NCBI GenBank assembly: GCA_934481445.1 | Contig: CAKSPC010000013.1 | Coordinates: 1-53,514 of the forward strand | DNA length: 53,514 nucleotides | Direction: 5' to 3' | Source of the DNA: an uncultured Oscillospiraceae bacterium | GTDB lineage: Bacteria; Bacillota; Clostridia; Oscillospirales; Ruminococcaceae | Shown: one piece after another, positions 17,050-25,443 of the stretch | How positions within the stretch are numbered: the first letter of the stretch is position 1 | Layout of the letters: each line of letters opens with the position of its first letter | Program-made: the position numbers and the translations under genes | Notes under the pieces: generated by a model | Told to the model about the DNA's origin: nothing | Seen by the model: the letters and a program-made list of their open reading frames with translations, nothing else | Databases searched by the model: none

Positions 17050-18006
17050 ATGAAGATCACAAAGACATTATCCCTCGCATTCGCGGCAATCCTCGCGGCG
17101 GCTTCCCTTTCCGCCTGCAGCAGCAACACTTCCTCCACAGCTTCTTCCGACAGCACCGCTGATTCCTCCGCAAACTCCGCAGAGAACAGCGCTGCCGAGA
17201 GCACCGCAGAGAACAGCGACTCTTCCTCCGATGCAGAGGAAACCCCCGCATACTCTCCGGAGAACCCCGTTACCGTTAAGATAGGCCTTACCGGCAACAT
17301 CTACGAGGACATCTGGAACCCCATCGCAGAGCGCCTTGCAGACGAGGGCATCATCCTCGAGTACGAGCAGTTCACAAACTTCTCCATCCCGAACAACGCG
17401 CTGAACAGCGGCGAGATCGACATGAACGCATTCCAGCACCACGCTTATTTTGAAAACGACACCAAGACCAACGGCTACGACCTCACAGCAATCGGCGACA
17501 CATACATCGTTGCAATGAACATCTACTCCCACAAGGTAGACAGCATCGAGGACGCTCTCAACTCCTCGGAAAAGATCAAGGTTGCCGTTCCGAACGACGC
17601 CACCAACGAGGGCAGAGCACTCAAGCTGCTGGAGCAGGCAGGCTTCTTCACCATTGACCCCAACGCAGGCGCTTCCCCCGAGATCAGCGATATCACCGAA
17701 TACAAGACAGACATTGAATTTGTTGAAGTAGACGCAAACCTCGTATACAGCGTTCTTGACGATGTTACCATCGCAGTTATCAACGGCAACTACGCGCTTG
17801 ACAGCGGTCTTACAGCGGACGACGCTATCTTCAAGGAGAGCAAGTACGACGACAACAGCTACTACTGCCTCATCGCAGTACGCAGCGAGGACGCTGACAA
17901 CGAAGTATACAAGAGAATTGTTGAAGAGTATCAGACACAGGATACCATCGACGTATTCAACACAACATTTGCAGGTTTCTTTGTACCCGCATGGACACTC
18001 GAATAA
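17050..18006 (+). CDS. metQ: Methionine-binding lipoprotein
   Basis: A 318-residue substrate-binding lipoprotein. The signal peptide ends in lipobox LSAC (Cys23). A Ser/Ala/Glu-rich linker of about 50 residues follows, then the NlpA/MetQ domain starting near VTVKIGLTGN. A QHHAYF segment matches the ligand-site region of the family. It delivers methionine, and in some members D-methionine or methyl-sulfoxide, to MetNI. The very long acidic/serine linker is unusual in length and probably spans the cell wall. AAGGAG precedes the ATG. Confidence 0.95.
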   Translation: MKITKTLSLAFAAILAAASLSACSSNTSSTASSDSTADSSANSAENSAAESTAENSDSSSDAEETPAYSPENPVTVKIGLTGNIYEDIWNPIAERLADEGIILEYEQFTNFSIPNNALNSGEIDMNAFQHHAYFENDTKTNGYDLTAIGDTYIVAMNIYSHKVDSIEDALNSSEKIKVAVPNDATNEGRALKLLEQAGFFTIDPNAGASPEISDITEYKTDIEFVEVDANLVYSVLDDVTIAVINGNYALDSGLTADDAIFKESKYDDNSYYCLIAVRSEDADNEVYKRIVEEYQTQDTIDVFNTTFAGFFVPAWTLE

Positions 18007-18026
18007 TCTGAAAGGGCTGAACGAAA

Positions 18027-19388
18027 ATGCAGGAGCTTTACGATATAATTTCCGACCGCGAACGCGTTGTTCTCGGTGATATCGAAGAAAAATACCTCAC
18101 CGACACCCTCGGCAGGCTGAAAGGCACCGCTGCGGCGCTGGTGTTCCCCACTTCCACTGAGGAAGTGAGCAGGGTGATGAAATACGCATACGAGCACGAT
18201 CTGCCCGTTACGCCGCGCGGTGCGGGAACCAATCTCGTAGGCTCCACCGTTCCCCACGGAAAGGGCATCATCCTTGACCTTTCCAGGATGAACCGCGTTC
18301 TTGAGATTGACGCGGACACGCTGACGGCGGTCGTTGAACCCGGCGTTGTTCTTCAGGATTTTCAGAAGCTTGTTGAGTCGCAGGGGCTGTTCTATCCCCC
18401 CGACCCGGGCGAGAAAACCGCTACCATCGGCGGCAACATCTCCACAAACGCGGGCGGAATGAGAGCCGTAAAGTACGGCGTAACGCGCGACTATGTACGA
18501 GGTCTTGAGCTTGTAACGGCGGACGGACGCGTTATCACAGCAGGCACAAAAAACGTCAAGGACGCCAGCGGACTTTCCCTCAAGAGCGTTGTGATCGGCT
18601 CCGAGGGTACCCTCGCGGTCATAACCAAGTGCATTCTGAAGCTTGTTCCCAAGCCTGAAGCCTCGCTGTCCGTTGTTGTTCCGTTTGCGGACCTGCACAA
18701 GGGCATCGCGGCGGTTATCGATATCATCCGCGCCAACGCTAACCCCACGGCGATCGAATTTGCCGAGCGCAGCGTTATCTCCCTCGGCGAGGAATTTACG
18801 GGACTTCAGTTCCCCCGCCCCGACGCTTCGGCGTACATAATCCTTACATTCGACGGCACAGCCAATTCCGTTCAGGAAAGCGCCGAGATAGTAAGAAAGA
18901 CCGCACTGGGAGCAGGCGCGCTTGATTTCATCAAGCTTGACAGCGAGCTTGCCGCAACGGTATGGAAAATACGCGGCTGCCTTGTAAAGGCGGTCGAAAG
19001 CAAGTCCGAGCAGGAGCCCGTCGACCTCGTTGTCCCCATCGACAAAACGGCTGATTTCATAGACTTCGTACACAAGACTGAAGCTGAAACAAAAATGCAG
19101 ATGGTCGCATTCGGCCACGCAGGCGACGGCAACGTTCACCTCTGCATAGTTCGCGGCGACCGCTCCGACAAGGAGTGGGAAGAGCAGCTTTCCGCAAATA
19201 TGCACACCATCTACAACTACGCCTACACCCTCGGCGGACTGACCTCGGGCGAACATGGAATCGGTATCGCAAAGCGGCCGTACTTTCTCGACAACACCGC
19301 CCCCGATAACCTCGAAATAATGAGGGCGATAAAGACCGCATGGGACGAAAAGCACATCCTTAACGATCATATCTCTTATCTTAAATAA
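18027..19388 (+). CDS. FAD-binding 2-hydroxyacid dehydrogenase, GlcD type
   Basis: A 453-residue flavoprotein with an N-terminal PCMH FAD-binding domain (VTPRGAGTNLVGSTVP at about 55-70, GGNISTNAGGMRAVKYG at about 133-150) and a C-terminal FAD-oxidase domain (GHAGDGNVHL and TSGEHGIG near the end). This is the glycolate oxidase subunit GlcD / D-lactate dehydrogenase family. In anaerobes these often oxidise D-lactate with electron-transfer flavoproteins, but no EtfAB genes are present in the window. It begins 20 bp after metQ with AAAGGG upstream, so it is probably in the same transcript; its link to methionine uptake is not obvious. Confidence 0.9.
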   Translation: MQELYDIISDRERVVLGDIEEKYLTDTLGRLKGTAAALVFPTSTEEVSRVMKYAYEHDLPVTPRGAGTNLVGSTVPHGKGIILDLSRMNRVLEIDADTLTAVVEPGVVLQDFQKLVESQGLFYPPDPGEKTATIGGNISTNAGGMRAVKYGVTRDYVRGLELVTADGRVITAGTKNVKDASGLSLKSVVIGSEGTLAVITKCILKLVPKPEASLSVVVPFADLHKGIAAVIDIIRANANPTAIEFAERSVISLGEEFTGLQFPRPDASAYIILTFDGTANSVQESAEIVRKTALGAGALDFIKLDSELAATVWKIRGCLVKAVESKSEQEPVDLVVPIDKTADFIDFVHKTEAETKMQMVAFGHAGDGNVHLCIVRGDRSDKEWEEQLSANMHTIYNYAYTLGGLTSGEHGIGIAKRPYFLDNTAPDNLEIMRAIKTAWDEKHILNDHISYLK

Positions 19389-19394
19389 ACTGAG

Positions 19395-19422
19395 CCCCCG
19401 TGAAAATCACGGGGGTTATTAT
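19395..19422 (+). terminator. Terminator of the metNIQ-glcD operon
   Basis: A perfect 9-bp stem (CCCCCGTGA / TCACGGGGG, AAA loop) followed by TTATTATT, 7 bp past the stop codon. Confidence 0.85.
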
Positions 19423-19444
19423 TGTGCTGTTAATTCAAATATAA

Positions 19445-19475
19445 AAATGCCCCTGCTTTTAATACAGGGGCATTT
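19445..19475. repeat. 31-bp repeat, copy 1 (hairpin)
   Basis: An inverted repeat AAATGCCCCTG / CAGGGGCATTT with a 9-base loop. An identical 31-bp copy lies 240 bp further on at 19685-19715. The two copies bracket a block of other hairpins. Confidence 0.9.
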
Positions 19476-19684
19476 CAGCTTGTCGAAAAAATAGTATTTG
19501 CCCGCGAAGCGGGCTTTTTAAATCCGTTTTTTGCCTCAGCTCAAGGGTGACTGCGTCGACCCTGCCGAGGCAAAAAACACTTCTATCCGCACAAGTGTGC
19601 GGTTTGTCGGCAATGCCGACAAACCGTGCGCGCAGGGCGGATGTTTCGTCGGAAAAGTCCCAACGGGACTTTTTCGACGGTCTG
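19476..19684. repeat. Stacked hairpin block between two identical 31-bp repeats
   Basis: This gene-free stretch is nearly all self-complementary. In order: GCCCGC/GCGGGC followed by TTTTT (19500-19519); a 12-bp perfect stem GTTTTTTGCCTC/GAGGCAAAAAAC (19526-19578) with an inner AGGGT/ACCCT stem; an ATCCGC/GCGGAT stem (19585-19642) enclosing CCGCAC/GTGCGG and a 10-bp GTTTGTCGGC/GCCGACAAAC hairpin; and a 14-bp stem with AAAAGTCCC/GGGACTTTT at 19648-19678. No reading frame is convincing. It could be a small mobile repeat inserted at a terminator, or a structured RNA. Confidence 0.7.
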
Positions 19685-19715
19685 AAATGCCCCTGCTTTT
19701 AATACAGGGGCATTT
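19685..19715. repeat. 31-bp repeat, copy 2 (hairpin, likely gltA terminator)
   Basis: Identical to 19445-19475. It lies 15 bp past the citrate synthase stop codon, so on the minus strand it may work as that gene's terminator; on the plus strand it is followed by TTTTATTG. Confidence 0.85.
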
Positions 19716-19730
19716 TATTGTCATATTGAA

Positions 19731-21059
19731 TCAGTCGTGCGGCTTCATTACGCTCATGTATGCGGGGCGGATTATCCTGCTTGCAGTGGAGAGCTCCTCA
19801 ATACGGTGCGCGCTCCAGCCTACTATTCTTGCAATGGCGAATATCGCGGTGTAAAGCTCCGACGGAATATCGAGCATATCATACACAAATCCGCTGTAGA
19901 AATCCACGTTGGGACTTACGCCCTTCATTATCTTGCGCTGCTCTGCAATGAGAATCGGAGCCGCTTCTTCGATATATTCGTACAGCGCAAGGTCGTCTTC
20001 GCGGTGCTTCTCTGCGGCAAGCTTCTCGACAAATCCGCGGAAAATTCTCTCGCGGGGGTCGGACAGCGAATATACCGCGTGGCCCATACCGTAGATAAGT
20101 CCCTTGCCATCGAATGCTTCCCCGCGGAGTATCTTCGCGAGATACGCGGTGACTTCTTCCTTATCCTTCGTGTCATGGACATTCTCGCGGATGTTGTCCA
20201 TCATCTCCATTACCTTGATATTCGCGCCGCCGTGCTTCGGACCCTTCAGCGAGGACATCGCCGCCGCAATGGTGGAGTATGTATCGGAACCCGAGGATGT
20301 AACCACGCGGGTCGTGAATGTGGAGTTATTACCGCCGCCGTGCTCCATATGAAGCATAAGCGCAACGTCCAGCACACGTGCTTCAAGCATGGTGTACTTT
20401 TTGTCGGGACGGAGCATGAGCAGGAGATTTTCCGCCGTCGAAAGCTCGGGATCGGGACGGTGAATGTACATACTCTCATCGTTCTCGTAATGATTATATG
20501 CATGATAAGCGTACGCCGCAAGCATAGGGAACTCTGCAATCAGCTTTATGCACTGATAAAGGCTGTCCGAAAGATCACCGGAAAGCGCGGTGCTGTCGTA
20601 GGAAGCAAGGGTGAGAATGCTCCTCGTCATAGAGTTCATGATATCCTTGCTGGGGGCTTTCATAATAACATCACGGGTGAAGTTTGTCGGAAGCTTTCTG
20701 CATTCGCCGAGAATATTCTTAAATTCCGCTGTTTCAGCCTCGGTAGGCATTTCCCCGAAAAGGAGCAGATACGCCGTGCGCTCGAAACCGAAGCCGCTTT
20801 CGCCGTTCATCGCAACAAGCTCGCGGATGTTATAGCCTCGGTACCACAACTCGCCCTCGCAGGGGGTCTGCACGCCGTCCACATCCTTGAATGACACCAT
20901 TTTCGAGATAGTTGTAAGCCCTGTAAGCACGCCTTTTCCGTTTACGTCGCGCAAGCCGCGGTTTACTCCGTACTTCTTGTACAGATCATCGGAAATTTTG
21001 TCATGATCCATACAGAGAACTTTCTTTGATGCTGCGTAATTTTTTACAATGTCGTTCAT
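19731..21059 (-). CDS. gltA: Citrate synthase
   Basis: A 442-residue citrate synthase that condenses oxaloacetate and acetyl-CoA; in this type of anaerobe it mainly supplies 2-oxoglutarate for glutamate. Active-site residues are visible: His in MLHMEHGGGNNSTF and in KGPKHGGANIKVMEM, the GMGHAVYSLSDPR segment, and the catalytic Asp in VDFYSGFVY. It is longer than E. coli-type enzymes by an N-terminal extension, as in the clostridial group. The ATG at 21059 is supported by AGGAGGT; the upstream in-frame extension lies in the leader. It is a single-gene unit. Confidence 0.95.
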   Translation of the reverse strand: MNDIVKNYAASKKVLCMDHDKISDDLYKKYGVNRGLRDVNGKGVLTGLTTISKMVSFKDVDGVQTPCEGELWYRGYNIRELVAMNGESGFGFERTAYLLLFGEMPTEAETAEFKNILGECRKLPTNFTRDVIMKAPSKDIMNSMTRSILTLASYDSTALSGDLSDSLYQCIKLIAEFPMLAAYAYHAYNHYENDESMYIHRPDPELSTAENLLLMLRPDKKYTMLEARVLDVALMLHMEHGGGNNSTFTTRVVTSSGSDTYSTIAAAMSSLKGPKHGGANIKVMEMMDNIRENVHDTKDKEEVTAYLAKILRGEAFDGKGLIYGMGHAVYSLSDPRERIFRGFVEKLAAEKHREDDLALYEYIEEAAPILIAEQRKIMKGVSPNVDFYSGFVYDMLDIPSELYTAIFAIARIVGWSAHRIEELSTASRIIRPAYMSVMKPHD

Positions 21060-21183
21060 TGGTGTGTACCTCCTGTCGTTTCGCCGCCGTGCCGCTTCCC
21101 TGCGCCGCACGGCATTTTTCTGAAAATATAACGCCGCGCACATGGCAGGATATACGCGGCGGAATAAGCAACCTGATATAATT

Positions 21184-21213
21184 ATTATACCACAGATGTT
21201 CAAAATCTGTCAA
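21184..21213 (-). promoter_or_regulatory. Promoter of the citrate synthase gene
   Basis: Minus-strand TTGACA (21208-21213), 18 bp, TATAAT (21184-21189). The spacer holds part of an inverted repeat CAGAT/ATCTG that overlaps the -35 box. The leader of about 118 nt contains a GCCGTGC/GCACGGC hairpin (21086-21113). Confidence 0.75.
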
Positions 21214-21233
21214 GCGGAAATAAATCCATAAGA

Positions 21234-21830
21234 TTACTTCTTGTCTGTCATATCATCGCAAGCGTCCCTGACCTCTGCTTCGATATCAATTTCAGAGGGC
21301 GGAGCCTGTGTAATGCATATCGCGGAAATAAGGTTAGTTATGCCCGAAACTATAACGGAAACGCCGATGACTCTTACCAGCAGCTTCGCCGCTCCGAATG
21401 GATTGAAAACTATCAGCACGCCGCCGATGCAGGCGATTATCGCGGGGACAAGCACCGCCTGCCATCTCGGCAGACCCGCGCGCTTTGCGCTGAGAGCGGA
21501 CTGTATCTTAAAAATACTGTCGACCAGTATCGCGATACCCGTCATAGAAAGCACAAATCCCGCCAGACCCGCAGGGTTGATCATTACAAAAATACCGAGG
21601 AGCGTCAGAAGAAGTCCGCCCGCAAGGTCAAATCTCACCGCGATAACGTCGCGGCTGAGGAAAAATCCGACCATCTTGCCGATGCCCCAGACCAGCATTC
21701 CAATTCCGATTATAGTGGTCACGAACTCTATGGAGCCCGTCGGAAATACCAGCAGCAGTATGCCGAGAAGAATAATTGCGGCGGAAAGGATTATGCCGCT
21801 CGTTTTTGCTCTTTTGAAAAGGCCTTTCAT
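21234..21830 (-). CDS. DUF308 (HdeD-like) membrane protein
   Basis: A 198-residue membrane protein with six hydrophobic segments arranged as three similar pairs, as in the HdeD/DUF308 family. Each pair has a pattern like AIILLGILLLVFPTGS, GLLLTLLGIFVMINPAG or IACIGGVLIVFNPFGA. The C-terminal 20 residues are acidic. HdeD is tied to acid stress in enterobacteria, but most family members have no known role. The ATG at 21830 follows AGGA. It is divergent from the hydrolase gene. Confidence 0.85.
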   Translation of the reverse strand: MKGLFKRAKTSGIILSAAIILLGILLLVFPTGSIEFVTTIIGIGMLVWGIGKMVGFFLSRDVIAVRFDLAGGLLLTLLGIFVMINPAGLAGFVLSMTGIAILVDSIFKIQSALSAKRAGLPRWQAVLVPAIIACIGGVLIVFNPFGAAKLLVRVIGVSVIVSGITNLISAICITQAPPSEIDIEAEVRDACDDMTDKK

Positions 21831-21873
21831 TTCAGTCAGTTCCTTTCTTATGTGAATTTTATCTTGTAAATCA

Positions 21874-21902
21874 ATTATACCACAATTGTGGCGCATTTTC
21901 AA
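21874..21902 (-). promoter_or_regulatory. Promoter of the DUF308 gene with palindromic spacer
   Basis: Minus-strand TTGAAA (21897-21902), 17 bp, TATAAT (21874-21879). A perfect 12-bp palindrome, CCACAATTGTGG (21880-21891), fills most of the spacer, a good place for a repressor. Confidence 0.7.
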
Positions 21903-21943
21903 GGGGTGCAGGCAATATTTCACAAAACATTCACCAAGAAGCC

Positions 21944-21972
21944 TTGACATGGACGGAAAATCGACCTATACT
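21944..21972 (+). promoter_or_regulatory. Promoter of the hydrolase - P-type ATPase unit
   Basis: TTGACA (21944-21949), 17 bp, TATACT (21967-21972), giving a leader of about 65 nt. It is back-to-back with the DUF308 promoter, 41 bp apart. Confidence 0.75.
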
Positions 21973-22045
21973 TATATTAATAAATTCTGATGAGCAGTTG
22001 AAAATTGGTTTATTCACACAGATAAAACGATTTTGGAGGTTATGG

Positions 22046-22675
22046 ATGAAATACATACTTTTGCACGGAATGGGGCAAAACGCTTCCGGTTGGGACAAAA
22101 TGATATCATACATGAAGAGCGACGCGGAAACTGTACGCCCGGAGCTGAGTGATTTTTTTGCCGAAGGCAATTGCCTTTACAGCGAGATATACGCCAGATT
22201 CTGCAGATATTGCAGCGGCTTTTCAGAGAAAATCAATTTCTGCGGACTGTCCCTCGGCGCGGTGCTGGCGCTGAATTATGCGATTGATTTTCCGCATAGG
22301 GTCAATTCGCTTATTCTCATTGCTCCACAGTATAAAATGCCGAAATTTCTGCTTAAGATTCAGAATGTAATATTCAAATTCATGCCAGAAAACAATTTTA
22401 AGGAAACCGGTTTTACCAAAAAGGACTTCATGTCTCTTACAAATTCTATGGCATATCTGGACTTTACGAATGACATCGGAAATGTCACACATCCTGCGCT
22501 TATTCTTTGCGGCGAAAAGGACAATGCAAATAAAAAGGCTGCAGCGAAGCTTGCGCAAGCGCTTCCTAACGCCAAATTCGGTTTGATCAAAAGCTCGGGG
22601 CACGAAGTAAATGTTGATAATCCGCATGACCTCGCTAGTTTCATTGCCGATGCAGAAGCATATCTCAACGAATAA
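22046..22675 (+). CDS. Alpha/beta hydrolase
   Basis: A 209-residue alpha/beta hydrolase. It has the oxyanion-side HGMGQNASGW near residue 7, the nucleophile elbow CGLSLG (Ser in G-L-S-L-G, about residue 68), an acid near LCGEKDN, and the catalytic His in SSGHEVNVDNP. The sequence and gene are more AT-rich than their neighbours, which may point to acquisition. The ATG at 22046 follows GGAGG by six bases. It lies 24 bp before the P-type ATPase. The substrate is unknown. Confidence 0.85.
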   Translation: MKYILLHGMGQNASGWDKMISYMKSDAETVRPELSDFFAEGNCLYSEIYARFCRYCSGFSEKINFCGLSLGAVLALNYAIDFPHRVNSLILIAPQYKMPKFLLKIQNVIFKFMPENNFKETGFTKKDFMSLTNSMAYLDFTNDIGNVTHPALILCGEKDNANKKAAAKLAQALPNAKFGLIKSSGHEVNVDNPHDLASFIADAEAYLNE

Positions 22676-22699
22676 GCTTTTAGCAATTCAGGAGGAAAT

Positions 22700-25018
22700 A
22701 TGTACACCGATATAAATACAGGCCTTACCTCTGCCGTGGCGGAAGAGCGCGCCCGAAACGGAAAAAGCAACGGCAGTTTTGATGTGAAAACAAAAAGCGT
22801 CGGGCAGATATTCCGCGAAAACATATTCACGCTGTTCAACCTTATAAATATAATTCTCGCCGCGCTTATCGTGATGGTGGGGAGCTATCGTAATATGCTC
22901 TTCATGGGCGTTGTTATCGCGAACACCGCCATCGGTATCATACAGGAGATACGCTCGAAGCGCGTGATCGACAGGCTGTCGCTTATCTCCGCGCCGAAAG
23001 CTCACCTGCTGCGAAACGGGCAGGAAACCGAGCTTCCCGTATCCGGTATCGTCCTCGACGACATCATGCTTCTTTCGACGGGGCGGCAGGTCTGCGCCGA
23101 CGGACTTATCCTCGACGGCGAATGCGAGGTTGACGAAAGCCTTATCACCGGCGAATGCGACCCCATCCGCAAGAAAATCGGCGACGAGCTTCTTTCGGGA
23201 AGCTTCATCACATCCGGCGCGGTAAAGGCGCAGGCCATACGCGTGGGCGCCGAGAGCTACTCTAACAAGATAACCAGCGGCGCAAAATATGTCCGCAGGC
23301 ATTCCTCAGAGATGATGAAAGCCATCAACAAGATCATTTCGGTGGTTTCAATGTGCATTGTTCCGTTTGGAATTGTTCTGTTTCTGAAGTCGGTGTATGT
23401 GACAAATCAGGCCCTTGAAAGCGGAGTAGTTAGCACCGTTGCGGCGCTTATCGGTATGATACCCGAGGGTCTTGTACTGCTGACAAGCATTGCGCTTGCG
23501 GTAAGCTCGATAAGGCTCGCGCGGCATCAGACGCTGTGCCAGGATCTTTTCTGCGTGGAATCGCTGGCGCGGGTGGATGTGCTCTGCCTTGACAAAACAG
23601 GCACGATAACCGAGGGCTGTATGCAGGCTGAGGAAGTATTCCCGCTGGACAATTCGTTCGACTGCGAAAAGGCGCTGAACGCGCTTTCGTCCGCATTCAC
23701 GGATGTTAATCCCACCCTCGCCGCCGTGCGGGAGAAATATCATGACGGCACGGATATGAAGCTTTCCGCCGCGATACCGTTCTCCTCCGCAAGGAAATTC
23801 AGCGCCGCTGCGTTTGAGGGATACGGCACCGCCGCACTCGGCGCGCCGGAATTTATTCTGAAAGAAGTCCCCGAGGAAGTCAACAAAGCCGCCCTGCAAT
23901 ACAGACAGCGCGGAATGCGCGTGCTTCTGCTGGCGCACAGCAATGCAAAATGCACCTCCGACCTACTGCCCGATGATATGCAGCCGAAAGCGCTTGTTAT
24001 CCTCGCGGACAAGATACGCGAATCCGCGCCGCAGACGCTCAATTACTTCAAAAAACAGGGCGTGTCGCTCAAGGTGATTTCGGGGGACGACCCGCTGACA
24101 GTTTCCTGCGTTGCCGCGCGGGCGGGGCTTGAAAACGCTGATAAATACGTTGATATGTCCACCGTTTCCGAGGAATACACCGCCGAAGCCGCCGAAAAGT
24201 ATACAGTTTTCGGGCGGGTGACGCCGTGGCAGAAGCTCGCCCTTGTCAAGGCAATAAAATCAGCCGGACATAAGGTCGCAATGACCGGCGACGGTGTGAA
24301 CGACGTCCTCGCGCTGAAAGAAGCGGACTGCTCCGTTGCGATGCAGTCCGGAAGCGACGCCGCAAGGAGCGTATCACAGCTCGTCCTGCTGGATTCCGAC
24401 TTTGCTTCCATGCCGCTTGCCGTTGAGGAAGGCCGCAGAGTTATCAACAACATCGAACGTTCCGCGGCGCTGTTTCTCGTAAAGACGATATTCTCGTTCC
24501 TGCTTGCAGTATTGTTCTTAATTCTGCCGTTCCCCTACCCTTTCCGCCCGATACAGATGACGCTGATAAGCGCGCTGACCATCGGCGTACCGTCGTTCCT
24601 GCTCGCGCTGGAGCCTAATCATAGCCTTGTGCGCGGAAAATTTATCGGCAACGTTCTGAAAAAAGCTGCCCCGGGGGGCATTTCCGTCGCGGCGGGAGTA
24701 GGGCTGCTGACAGCGGCGGGGTATATTTTTTCGATACCGCAGGATACGCTGTCGGTGATGGCGATGCTGCTCACCGCTTCGGTGGGATTTGCGGTGCTGT
24801 GGAGCGTATGCAGGCCGTTCAAAACATGGCGCGCCGTAATGCTGGGGCTGCTTGTCGCGGCGTTTGTCGGGGCACTGCTGCTGTTCAGCGGGTTGTTCTA
24901 TTTTGTAATGCCGGATACGGCACAGTGGATAATTCTTCTTGCAATAACCGCAGCGGCGTTGCTGCTAAGATGGGCGCTCGGTATGCTCTCCGCAAAAAAA
25001 TTCGGAAAGAAACAGTGA
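22700..25018 (+). CDS. P-type ATPase, cation-transporting (CtpE-like)
   Basis: A 772-residue P-type ATPase. It has an N-terminal transmembrane pair (about residues 37-75), the actuator motif LITGEC, transmembrane helix 4 with IPEGL, the phosphorylation motif DKTGTITEG near residue 298, and the hinge TGDGVNDVLAL. Several C-terminal helices follow. The PEGL helix-4 motif groups it with CtpE-like and type II pumps (calcium or similar), not with heavy-metal CPx pumps, and there is no N-terminal metal-binding domain. AGGAGG precedes ATG 22700. Its ion is not certain. It is cotranscribed with the hydrolase. Confidence 0.9.
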   Translation: MYTDINTGLTSAVAEERARNGKSNGSFDVKTKSVGQIFRENIFTLFNLINIILAALIVMVGSYRNMLFMGVVIANTAIGIIQEIRSKRVIDRLSLISAPKAHLLRNGQETELPVSGIVLDDIMLLSTGRQVCADGLILDGECEVDESLITGECDPIRKKIGDELLSGSFITSGAVKAQAIRVGAESYSNKITSGAKYVRRHSSEMMKAINKIISVVSMCIVPFGIVLFLKSVYVTNQALESGVVSTVAALIGMIPEGLVLLTSIALAVSSIRLARHQTLCQDLFCVESLARVDVLCLDKTGTITEGCMQAEEVFPLDNSFDCEKALNALSSAFTDVNPTLAAVREKYHDGTDMKLSAAIPFSSARKFSAAAFEGYGTAALGAPEFILKEVPEEVNKAALQYRQRGMRVLLLAHSNAKCTSDLLPDDMQPKALVILADKIRESAPQTLNYFKKQGVSLKVISGDDPLTVSCVAARAGLENADKYVDMSTVSEEYTAEAAEKYTVFGRVTPWQKLALVKAIKSAGHKVAMTGDGVNDVLALKEADCSVAMQSGSDAARSVSQLVLLDSDFASMPLAVEEGRRVINNIERSAALFLVKTIFSFLLAVLFLILPFPYPFRPIQMTLISALTIGVPSFLLALEPNHSLVRGKFIGNVLKKAAPGGISVAAGVGLLTAAGYIFSIPQDTLSVMAMLLTASVGFAVLWSVCRPFKTWRAVMLGLLVAAFVGALLLFSGLFYFVMPDTAQWIILLAITAAALLLRWALGMLSAKKFGKKQ

Positions 25019-25048
25019 CTGCTTCGCCGCAATTAATTTCATTTCCTA

Positions 25049-25077
25049 TTGCAAAAAAAGTCATATCATGATATAAT
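25049..25077 (+). promoter_or_regulatory. Promoter upstream of the broken kinase gene
   Basis: TTGCAA (25049-25054), 17 bp, TATAAT (25072-25077). A 12-bp palindrome ATATCATGATAT (25063-25074) overlaps the -10. It may now serve dnaD. Confidence 0.6.
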
Positions 25078-25102
25078 AAAATATATTCAAGTGGGATCTC
25101 TC

Positions 25103-25427
25103 ATGGCGGAAATCACTGCGGTGTGCGGCAAAATTTGCAGCGGAAAAACATTTAACTGCCGCAGGCTTTTGCTGGAAAAATGCGCCGTGCTGCTCTCCTG
25201 CGACGAATTGTTATCGAACGTTCCGCCATGCGGAAATCAAATGGCACTACATCGACATTCCCAACGACGAATGGAAAACAAACATCCTCCGGCGCAACAG
25301 GCTTGTAAAGGCGGGACATTCCCCGGATTATTACGTTGACGAGGGGCTTCCGCAAAAGCTCGCCGCGGCATTCGAGCCGCCGGGGCGCTTCCGAAATAGA
25401 TATATGGCACGATTTTACACAATTTAA
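25103..25427 (+). pseudogene. Broken P-loop kinase gene (zeta-toxin/AAA kinase-like)
   Basis: The first part encodes MAEITAVCGKICSGKTF, a Walker A P-loop, followed by LLSCDELLS. From about 25222 a different frame encodes EIKWHYIDIPNDEWKTNI, RRNRLVKAGHS and PDYYVDEG, ending in TAA at 25425-25427. Both parts look like one small nucleotide-dependent kinase family, but the middle (in intact relatives about 50-60 residues with the acceptor-side region) is missing and the two halves are out of frame by one base. So a deletion has removed the centre. The family size is from memory, so the deletion length is an estimate. Confidence 0.75.
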
Positions 25428-25443
25428 ATGATACGGTGATGAT

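Noticed and set aside
17931..19370. 479-codon frame opposite the GlcD-type gene
   Set aside because: Antisense to a clear flavoprotein; no ribosome site fits.
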